From Nitrospirota bacterium (GTDB lineage: Bacteria > Nitrospirota > Thermodesulfovibrionia > Thermodesulfovibrionales > UBA6898): a stretch of 64,000 bases of DNA. The stretch's first letter is position 1. Every line of letters begins with the position of its first letter. The notes below the pieces were generated by a model. It was given only the letters and a program-made list of their open reading frames with translations. It searched no databases and had not been told where the DNA came from. Below, in pieces: positions 34,664 to 41,750 of the stretch. Made by a program: the position numbers and the translations under genes. The DNA lies in contig JAKAHR010000016.1 of NCBI GenBank assembly GCA_021825365.1, positions 16,196 through 80,195 of the forward strand. The letters are read 5' to 3'.

Positions 34664-35033
34664 GGCCCAGCACCTCGACCGTCTTGGCGTGAATCTCGTC
34701 AGGGTTGAAGGGTTTGGTCATGTAGATATCGGCACCGACCTCCAGCCCTTTCTTCTTGTCGAACTCCTGGCCCTTGGCCGTCAGCATGATGATGTATACG
34801 TCCCGCATGTTCAGTTCGTTCTTGACCGTCCTGCAGACGTCGAAGCCGTTTACCTTGGGCATCATGACATCGAGGAACACCAGATCAGGCTTGTCCGCTT
34901 TTATGATCTCGAGGGCCTTTTCGCCGTCTTCGGCGATCAGGAGATCGACCCCCGAATCCTCCAGGTCTTCGAGCGTCTGCTCGAGCAGCATGCGTATATG
35001 CGGTTCGTCGTCTACGATCAATACCTTTGGCAT
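34656..35033 (-). CDS. CheY-like single-domain response regulator
   Basis: A 125-residue receiver domain: acidic pocket VDDEPH, acceptor Asp in VFLDVMMPKVNGFDV (about residue 54), MLTAKG (Thr) and YMTKPFNP (Lys). There is no output domain. The 3' end overlaps the HdrA/MvhD gene by 8 bp, so a phosphorelay component and an electron-transfer protein are translated together. Its kinase is probably one of the two encoded in the same operon. Confidence 0.9.
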   Translation of the reverse strand: MPKVLIVDDEPHIRMLLEQTLEDLEDSGVDLLIAEDGEKALEIIKADKPDLVFLDVMMPKVNGFDVCRTVKNELNMRDVYIIMLTAKGQEFDKKKGLEVGADIYMTKPFNPDEIHAKTVEVLGLE

Positions 35034-35077
35034 CTCATCTCTCCCTGCATAATGTTTTCACGGAACAGGCCGCTGCG

Positions 35078-37333
35078 TCAGTTTCCCATCCTCTTCATGA
35101 GTCTCTTCACCCGGGCCTGCAGCTCGGTATAGTCGAACGGTTTTGTTATGTAATCGTCGGTGCCGAACGTAAACCCCTTCAGCTTGTCCTCGACCGAATC
35201 ACGCGAGGAAAGTATCACCACGGGGATGAACATCGTGCTGACCTTGCTTCTGAGTTCCCTGATGAGCTCGTACCCGTCCATCACCGGCATGTTGATGTCC
35301 GTGATGATGAGGCCGGGGTTGATGTTCCGGGCCGCCTCAAGAGCCTCCCTGCCGTTTTGCGCGGTGTGCACCTCGACGTCGAGGGGCCGGAGGGCGAGTT
35401 CCACCATCTTCAGGATGCCGAATTCATCATCAACGATCAGGACCCTGGCCTTCTCCTCCGCGCCGGGCGCCTTCTCCTTTTCGCGCGGGCTTCCGCAGAA
35501 GGGGCAGAAGGCCCATCCCTCCTCGAGGCCGGAAGAGCACTTCCTGCAGGAGGTCTCCGGCATGGTCCCGCAATAGGGGCAGTCGGCTTCCGCATGCATC
35601 CTTCCGCAATTGGGGCAGGAGGCGCCGGGGGTGTCATCCACGGTCACCGCCCGGAGCACCTCATCGATGGTGGTCTTTCCGTTGTAGACATGCTCGAGGG
35701 CCGCCTCATACAGGGTGCGCATCCCCTCCTTGCGGGAGGCATCCCGCAGTTCGCCGGCAGAGGCGCGGCCTGATATGAGTTTCCTGAGGGAAGGGGTGAT
35801 CTCCATGATCTCCACGACCGCCAGTCTTCCCCGGTATCCGGTATTGTTGCACTTCGCGCAGCCCTTGCCCCTCACAAACGACGCCTTCCTGTCGATGCCG
35901 GGCAGGGCGGCGAAGGCGTCCTCGTCCGGGGCGTATTTTACCGCGCAATGGGGGCAGATCACCCGGAGCAGCCTCTGGGCGACGACGCAGTGCAGGGACG
36001 ATGAGATGAGGTACGGCTCGACCCCGATATCGTACAGCCTCGTTATCGTGGCAGCCGTGCCGTTTGTGTGGAGCGTGCTGAGGACTAGATGGCCGGTATT
36101 GGACGCCCTGAAGGCGACGTCGGCTGTCTCGATGTCCCGTATCTCGCCCACCATGACAACGTCCGGGTCCTGCCGGAGTATCGAACGGAGGGCGTTGGCA
36201 AAGGTGAGGCCGGCCTTTTCATTCACATGCACCTGGGTGATGCCCTCCAGTTCGTATTCGACCGGGTCCTCCACCGTCACGATATTGGTGCCCTCGGAGC
36301 GCAGTTCAGTCAGCATGCCGTGCAGGGTGGTGGTCTTGCCGCTGCCGGTGGGGCCTGTCATGAGGATCATGCCCTGCGGCCGGGACATCGCCGTCCTGAG
36401 CCTTTCCAGGTCGGCGCCGGAGAGGCCCGAGAGGGGCAGTTCGATCGCCTTTTCGCCCGGCTTCAGGAGCCTCATCACGACCTTTTCCCCCAGGTGCGTG
36501 GGAAGTGTCGAGACCCTGACGTCGAGCTGGACATTCCCGACCTTCAGCTTCATCCCGCCGTCCTGCGGGGTCTTCCGGTTGCTGATGTCGAGCTTCGACA
36601 TGATCTTTACCCGTGAGGCGATCGCCGAGTGCATCCACTTGGGTATCTGGGTGTGCGTCGCCAGGACGCCGTCGATCCTGAACCGCACGGTAACCGCCTT
36701 CTGGCCGGGCTCTATGTGGATGTCGCTCGCGCGGCAGTCCAGCGCCTCCCTGATGAAGAGGTTTACCAGCTTTATCGCGGGCGCAAGCATCTGCTCGTCA
36801 AGCTCCTCCCGCTTGCCGGTCATGAACGCCTCCTCGATCCGCTTGTCGCCGTGGTCCTGCACGAACTCGACCTCGGCCACGGCTCCGGAGGATACGCTGT
36901 CCAGCACCCGGGCGAGGTCCGTGCTCATGTCGAAGCACCGCTGCATGGCCGCCATCAGCTGGCTCTTCGATGTCACGTGCGGAACCGGGGTCAGGCCCGT
37001 AATGAAGGAGAACTCCTGCAGGGTGCCGATGTCGAGCGGGTCGAGCATCGCGACCTTCACCTTCCTGCCCTCTTTTTCGAACGGCATGCACATGTATTTG
37101 AGCGCGTGGTCTTTCGTGAATTTCCCGAGCGCATCGGGCATGATGTCGGAAAGGTCGGCCCTCCTGATCTTCAGCCCGTCCGCAAAGATGTCGACTATCC
37201 TGTCTTCGTCGACGTCCAGGGTGTTATATATCTCGACAACGAAACTGCGGCCTTTTGCCCGGGTCCTGATGCCGTTCAGGACGTCCGCGCTCACAATGCC
37301 TTCCTTTATCAGAAGATCGCTTACCGTGTCCAT
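35078..37333 (-). CDS. PilB/GspE-type ATPase fused to zinc ribbons and a receiver
   Basis: A 751-residue cytosolic protein. Residues 1-150 form an MshEN-like N domain. The secretion/pilus ATPase core has Walker A GPTGSGKTTTLHGM, Walker B DPDVVMVGEIRD and the zinc site CPHCAVKY...CAKCNNTGYRGR. The C-terminus adds two CxxC-CxxC zinc ribbons (CPNCGRMH, CPYCG, CRKCSSG, CPFCG) and a receiver (acceptor in LIITDINMPVMDG). Ordinary PilB/GspE ends before the ribbons. No pilin, secretin or platform gene is near, so it may work with machinery encoded elsewhere or as a phospho-controlled motor. Gaps to neighbours are 42-44 bp. Confidence 0.9.
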   Translation of the reverse strand: MDTVSDLLIKEGIVSADVLNGIRTRAKGRSFVVEIYNTLDVDEDRIVDIFADGLKIRRADLSDIMPDALGKFTKDHALKYMCMPFEKEGRKVKVAMLDPLDIGTLQEFSFITGLTPVPHVTSKSQLMAAMQRCFDMSTDLARVLDSVSSGAVAEVEFVQDHGDKRIEEAFMTGKREELDEQMLAPAIKLVNLFIREALDCRASDIHIEPGQKAVTVRFRIDGVLATHTQIPKWMHSAIASRVKIMSKLDISNRKTPQDGGMKLKVGNVQLDVRVSTLPTHLGEKVVMRLLKPGEKAIELPLSGLSGADLERLRTAMSRPQGMILMTGPTGSGKTTTLHGMLTELRSEGTNIVTVEDPVEYELEGITQVHVNEKAGLTFANALRSILRQDPDVVMVGEIRDIETADVAFRASNTGHLVLSTLHTNGTAATITRLYDIGVEPYLISSSLHCVVAQRLLRVICPHCAVKYAPDEDAFAALPGIDRKASFVRGKGCAKCNNTGYRGRLAVVEIMEITPSLRKLISGRASAGELRDASRKEGMRTLYEAALEHVYNGKTTIDEVLRAVTVDDTPGASCPNCGRMHAEADCPYCGTMPETSCRKCSSGLEEGWAFCPFCGSPREKEKAPGAEEKARVLIVDDEFGILKMVELALRPLDVEVHTAQNGREALEAARNINPGLIITDINMPVMDGYELIRELRSKVSTMFIPVVILSSRDSVEDKLKGFTFGTDDYITKPFDYTELQARVKRLMKRMGN

Positions 37334-37375
37334 CGTTCCTCCTTATGAAATGAAACCCCCTGCACGTCCCTGTCT

Positions 37376-38887
37376 TCAGCGCAACGGCAGCGTTATGACG
37401 AAGTTTGCCCCGTTGAACCCTTCGACTCCCGAGTAGTTGCCGTTTACCGCCCTGATCGAGCCGCCGTGCTCTTCGACGATCTTCCTCGTGACGGCGAGGC
37501 CGAGGCCGGTGCCTGATTTCTTGCCCTTCGTGACGAACGGCTCGAACAATGAATCTATGATATCATACGGGATACCTCCGCCCGTATCCGCGAAGACCAT
37601 CTCCGAATCAGGGCCGGAGGGCCGAAGCAATATCAGGAAGCGCCCTCCGTTGTGGAGTTCCTCCCGCGCATTGCCGGCGATATTGAACACCACCCGCTTG
37701 AACCGTTCGACGTCGAGCAGCAGGTCGCCCGAATAGTCCACCCTCCTGACGACCGCGATGTCCCTGGCTGCCATGTCTTTTTCTATGTACGGGATGAGAG
37801 AGCCGATGAACTCTTCCGCACCGATCCTCTCCAGCGTGAGTCGGGTCTTGAAACCCCGGGTAAAGGAGAGGAGGTCTTCCACCATGCCGACCAGCCTGTC
37901 CACCTCCTTGATGATCATGCCGCTGTATTCCTTGCGCTCGTCCTTCGTAAAATCCAGGTCTCCCAGCAGGCCGGCAAAGCCCTTGATGGTGGTCATCGGG
38001 TTTTTTATGTCGTGGATGATGCCGGCCGCCATCTGGCCCACGGCCGTAAATTTCTCGTCCCTGATCTTCTCCTCGATCAGGCGCGCGTTTTCGATCACCT
38101 CGGCGATGACGATGCACATGGAGTTGAGGAGGGCCTCGTCTTCGCTCGTGAAGACGGAATCGGCCTTGTTCCGCAGCGTCAGGATCCCGATCGTCGAGTC
38201 CTTTACCTTGAGGGGCAGACAGAGAAGCGAATAGATCAGCACGCTGCCCGTCCTGACGAATCCCGGATGCTCGGCAGGTTCATTGGCGATGATGGGCAGG
38301 CCGGTTTCGAGCACCCTGCCGGCGATGCCCTCCATCGTCTTCAGCTCGAGGGGCTCGTTGACCGCACGACCTGATATCGCCTTGAGCACGAACGTCCCGG
38401 TCCTGGAGTCCGCCACCATGACCGAGCAGGATTCGACGCGGATGATCTCATGCACCCGCGCCGTGGCGGTACAGAGGATGTCGGACACATCCACCGAGGA
38501 GCTCATGATCTTGTTGATCTCGGCGAGAAAACTCATCTCGCGGTATTTCTGGAGCGTATGCTCGATCATCGTCTTCTTTTCGACGATCTCCCGGAGGTAG
38601 AGTCCGAAAAGGGCCGCGGCGGCGGCGAGGGAGCCTGACGCCCCCGCAAGGCGGCCGACGGTCCTGCCGTCAACCACGACGTCGGCGCCGGCGCAGCCGT
38701 CTCCGGCCGCAAATCCCGGCGATGCATGCAGTGCCCTGCCGTCACTGCCGGAAAAGGAGAGCGGACCTGCCATGACAGACAGCATGTCGCAGATCTGAGA
38801 GACGTCTTTCTTCCTCAGCACCATGTTCCTCGTTTCCTCCGCAGGGCATTCTCCGGGCAGGGCCGGGTTTTCGGCCGGCGGCAGCAT
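37376..38887 (-). CDS. Soluble GAF-domain sensor histidine kinase
   Basis: A 503-residue kinase without transmembrane segments. The first 115 residues are not recognised; a GAF domain spans about 120-270, then the H box GIIHDIKNPMTTIKGFAGLL, the N box FNIAGNAREEL and the G box GTGLGLAVTRKI. It is the first gene of the ten-gene minus-strand operon that includes the hydrogenase, so it is a good candidate for its input kinase. The ATG at 38887 has GGAGG 8 nt upstream. It is divergent from the binding-protein gene at 39060. Confidence 0.9.
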   Translation of the reverse strand: MLPPAENPALPGECPAEETRNMVLRKKDVSQICDMLSVMAGPLSFSGSDGRALHASPGFAAGDGCAGADVVVDGRTVGRLAGASGSLAAAAALFGLYLREIVEKKTMIEHTLQKYREMSFLAEINKIMSSSVDVSDILCTATARVHEIIRVESCSVMVADSRTGTFVLKAISGRAVNEPLELKTMEGIAGRVLETGLPIIANEPAEHPGFVRTGSVLIYSLLCLPLKVKDSTIGILTLRNKADSVFTSEDEALLNSMCIVIAEVIENARLIEEKIRDEKFTAVGQMAAGIIHDIKNPMTTIKGFAGLLGDLDFTKDERKEYSGMIIKEVDRLVGMVEDLLSFTRGFKTRLTLERIGAEEFIGSLIPYIEKDMAARDIAVVRRVDYSGDLLLDVERFKRVVFNIAGNAREELHNGGRFLILLRPSGPDSEMVFADTGGGIPYDIIDSLFEPFVTKGKKSGTGLGLAVTRKIVEEHGGSIRAVNGNYSGVEGFNGANFVITLPLR

Positions 38888-38944
38888 CCCGGGAGCCTCC
38901 GTAATTGTACCTTAATTGCTCAATTCCTGCATGAAATAATCCTT

Positions 38945-38989
38945 GTCGCTAAAGGCTTTTCTACTATGTATAATAAGGCATGCCGGAGC
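38945..38989 (+). promoter_or_regulatory. Near-copy of the rel promoter with an 8-codon leader ORF
   Basis: GTCGCTAAAG, an 11-nt T-rich stretch, ATGTATAATAAGG and cATGCCgGAG match the rel promoter/start region at 41705-41750 with one 1-nt indel and a few substitutions. TATAAT is at 38969-38974, and an ATG stands 5 nt later at 38980. That ATG opens only MPERAPRA before TAA at 39004-39006. Transcription from here would read into the binding-protein gene at 39060. Confidence 0.65.
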
Positions 38990-39059
38990 GGGCGCCCCGT
39001 GCGTAACCTGCTTCTCCCGAAGGGTGCACCGGACCGCTGAGAAGTCTCCGGAGAATTCC

Positions 39060-40103
39060 GTGAAAAATAACGATATTCCTGTAATGTGTATTCCTTCGAA
39101 GCAGGTGCTGATCCGGCTGGCGCTCGCCGTCTCTGCCCTGACCCTCTGCGTTGCTGTTCCGGCCTGCTTCGGGACTGACCGCAACTCCGCCGGTCCGCCT
39201 GAAAAGGTCACCATCGCCTATGCCACCCCACCGTACACGCTTCTCGCCGACATCGCCCAGGCCAGGGGATATTTCCGGCAGGAAGGGCTGGAGGTGAAGC
39301 CGCTCTTTCATTCGACCGGCAAGGCCGCTCTCGACGACGTGCTGCAGGGGAAGGCGGAATTTGCGACCGTCGCCGATACGCCCGTCATGTTTGCGGTCAT
39401 GAGGGGGGCACCGATCGCCATCATCGCGACTATACAGACATCCAATAAGACCAATGCCATCTTCGCAAGAAAGGACAGGGGCATCCTCACCCCCGGTGAT
39501 CTGAAGAAGAAGAGGATAGGGGTGACGTACGGCGGCATCGGCGAATTCTTCACGGATACCTTCCTGGCTGCCCATGGAATTGCAGGAGGAGACGCACGGC
39601 TGATCGACATGAAGCCCGAGGAAATGTCGGAGGCCCTGGCGAACGGTGATGTTGACGCCATCTCGGCATGGCCCCCTTATCTGAACCAGGCGCAGAAGAA
39701 ACTGGCGGGCAGGGGCATCATGTTTTATGACGAGGATATCTATACACAGACCTTCAACGTCGCCGCATCCCGGGAATTCATCCGCAATAACCCCGGCGCG
39801 GTCAGGAAGGTCCTCCGCGGCCTGATCAGGGCGGAGGAATTCTTCGGGCAGAATCCGGCGGAGGCCCTGCGGTCTGTCGCCGGGTTTCGGAAGATGGATG
39901 AGGCGCTGGTGGGAGAGATATCAGCAGGAAATGCCTTCAGCGTGACGCTCGACCAGCTGCTCCTGCTGGCGCTGGAGGACGAATCGCGCTGGGCGATACG
40001 GCACGGACTCACCCGCCGGACCGAGGTGCCCAACTACCTCGACCTTCTCTATCTAGACGGGCTGGCATCGATCAGACCCAAAGCGGTAAACATACTGAGG
40101 TAG
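39060..40103 (+). CDS. SsuA/THI5-like (NMT1) substrate-binding lipoprotein
   Basis: A 347-residue exported binding protein of the nitrate/sulfonate/thiamine-precursor class. The basic N-terminus and hydrophobic stretch (VLIRLALAVSALTLCVAVPA) end at a Cys that could be lipidated. The domain shows VTIAYATPPYTLLADIA, GYFRQEGLEVKPLFH, GVTYGGIGEFFTD and AISAWPPYL. GTG 39060, with GGAG 6 nt upstream, is preferred to earlier in-frame codons, which are not protein-like. No ABC permease is nearby; a sensor kinase follows 9 bp later, so it probably acts as that kinase's ligand sensor. Confidence 0.85.
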   Translation: MKNNDIPVMCIPSKQVLIRLALAVSALTLCVAVPACFGTDRNSAGPPEKVTIAYATPPYTLLADIAQARGYFRQEGLEVKPLFHSTGKAALDDVLQGKAEFATVADTPVMFAVMRGAPIAIIATIQTSNKTNAIFARKDRGILTPGDLKKKRIGVTYGGIGEFFTDTFLAAHGIAGGDARLIDMKPEEMSEALANGDVDAISAWPPYLNQAQKKLAGRGIMFYDEDIYTQTFNVAASREFIRNNPGAVRKVLRGLIRAEEFFGQNPAEALRSVAGFRKMDEALVGEISAGNAFSVTLDQLLLLALEDESRWAIRHGLTRRTEVPNYLDLLYLDGLASIRPKAVNILR

Positions 40104-40112
40104 GCAGGATCC

Positions 40113-41621
40113 ATGCAGGTCAAGACAAGGCTGAGAATAAGCACCGTGATAACGGCCATGACGGTCTTCGTCATTGTCGGCATGCTGTCTCTGGCCCTTT
40201 ATCGCATCATCGATGCTGTCGAGGGTTCTGCAATTACGGACGACATAATAGCCGGGGCGCTGGAACGCCTGGCGCTGCGAAACGATTATGTCCATAACGA
40301 AAATGAGAGGGCGAGGGTCCAGTGGGATGCCAAACATGAACGGATCGGGGGACTCCTGCATGCGGCGTCGAAACGCTTCCGGGAACCCAGGTACAAAAAG
40401 ACCATTGATGAAATGATCAGGAATCATGAGTCCATTGGAAAACTCTTTGCGGGCATCGTCGAAAACCGGGAAAAGATGAGGCGGCGGGCAATCCCCACCG
40501 GCCTTGCCCGGGAGACCGAAGACAGGCTGATCAGCCAGTTGAACATGAGAGTCTACGCGGTGATCGTGCTCGGGAACAGATTGCTGGAGTCCAGCAGGGA
40601 GTCCCTCTTTGCTGCCCTCAGACTGGCGGGCTGGGGCATCTTCCTTGCGCTCGTGGTCCTGCTCGCGGTGTCGATAACCAACCTCCGGATAATGGGCCGG
40701 GCTATTACGGACCGCGTCCGCAGGCTGCATGATGGCGCTCTGGAGATCGGAAGGGGCAATCTCGATCACCGGATCGATGTCAGGGGTGATGATGAATTTG
40801 CCGGGCTCTCCGATGCCTTTAACTCAATGACCGCGAAGCTGAAGACATCGTACCGTAATCTTGAAACCGAGGTTGAGGAGCGCAAGCGGGCGGAAGCGGA
40901 CATCCTGAAGCTAAGCGAAGACATGGCGGCGCGCAACGTGGAACTCGAATACGCCAACAGGGAGCTTGAATCCTTTGTATACTCCGTTTCTCACGACCTC
41001 AGGGCCCCGCTGCGCTCGATTATGGGGTTCACGAAGATCGTCATGGAGGATTATGCCGGCACACTCGACGCCCAGGGAAGGGACTACCTCGACCGCATCG
41101 CACGGGGCTCTGCCAGGATGAGTCATCTTATCGACGCCCTCCTGGACCTGTCGAGGATCTCAAGACAGGAGGTGCAAAGGACGGATGTCGATCTGAGCGC
41201 GATGGCGGGCTCGATCATCTCCGAACTGCGGGAGGCGCATCCGGACAGGCAGGTTGACGTGCGGATCGGGGAGGGTGTATCCGCCTTCGCCGACAGGCGG
41301 CTGATCGAGCTCGTCCTCTCGAACCTTCTCGACAACGCCTGGAAGTTCACCGCCAGGAGCGGGAGCGCCCGGATCGAGTTTGGGGCCGATGAGAAGGACG
41401 GCCCGACCGTCTATTACGTGAGGGACAACGGCGTAGGGTTCGATCAGGAGTATGCGGAGAAGATGTTCCTGCCGTTCCACCGGCTCCACAGTGACAGTGA
41501 ATACGAGGGCACCGGGATTGGCCTGTCGATCGTCGAGCGGATCGTCCGCCGCCACGGGGGAAGGATCTGGGCGGAGGGAGCTGCCGGCGGAGGCGCGGTG
41601 GTATATTTCACGGTGTCGTGA
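40113..41621 (+). CDS. Membrane sensor histidine kinase (HAMP-HisKA-HATPase)
   Basis: A 502-residue inner-membrane kinase. TM1 (residues 13-33), a periplasmic helical domain (about 35-170), TM2 (about 172-193) and HAMP (about 195-250) are followed by a coiled coil, the phytochrome-kinase-like H box SVSHDLRAPLRSIMGFTKIV, the N box LSNLLDNAWKFTA and the G box GTGIGLSIVERI. No receiver is fused or adjacent. It lies 9 bp after the SsuA/THI5-like binding-protein gene, the second such pair in this window. Confidence 0.9.
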   Translation: MQVKTRLRISTVITAMTVFVIVGMLSLALYRIIDAVEGSAITDDIIAGALERLALRNDYVHNENERARVQWDAKHERIGGLLHAASKRFREPRYKKTIDEMIRNHESIGKLFAGIVENREKMRRRAIPTGLARETEDRLISQLNMRVYAVIVLGNRLLESSRESLFAALRLAGWGIFLALVVLLAVSITNLRIMGRAITDRVRRLHDGALEIGRGNLDHRIDVRGDDEFAGLSDAFNSMTAKLKTSYRNLETEVEERKRAEADILKLSEDMAARNVELEYANRELESFVYSVSHDLRAPLRSIMGFTKIVMEDYAGTLDAQGRDYLDRIARGSARMSHLIDALLDLSRISRQEVQRTDVDLSAMAGSIISELREAHPDRQVDVRIGEGVSAFADRRLIELVLSNLLDNAWKFTARSGSARIEFGADEKDGPTVYYVRDNGVGFDQEYAEKMFLPFHRLHSDSEYEGTGIGLSIVERIVRRHGGRIWAEGAAGGGAVVYFTVS

Positions 41622-41704
41622 CCTGCGGGAACTCCGGCAGGATGCGGCAGGCCGCTTTTGGGGGCAGGCCTGGAGAAACAGTCCCGATCTGATTCGAAAT
41701 CCCC

Positions 41705-41750
41705 GTCGCTAAAGATTTTTTCAAAAATGTATAATAAGGTATGCCTGAGT
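41705..41750 (+). promoter_or_regulatory. Leaderless promoter of rel
   Basis: TATAAT (41730-41735) sits 5 nt before the rel ATG at 41741, so the transcript should start at or very near the start codon; no Shine-Dalgarno is present. The -35 region lacks a TTGACA-like box but contains GTCGCTAAAG, shared with the copy at 38945 and possibly a regulator site. Confidence 0.6.
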
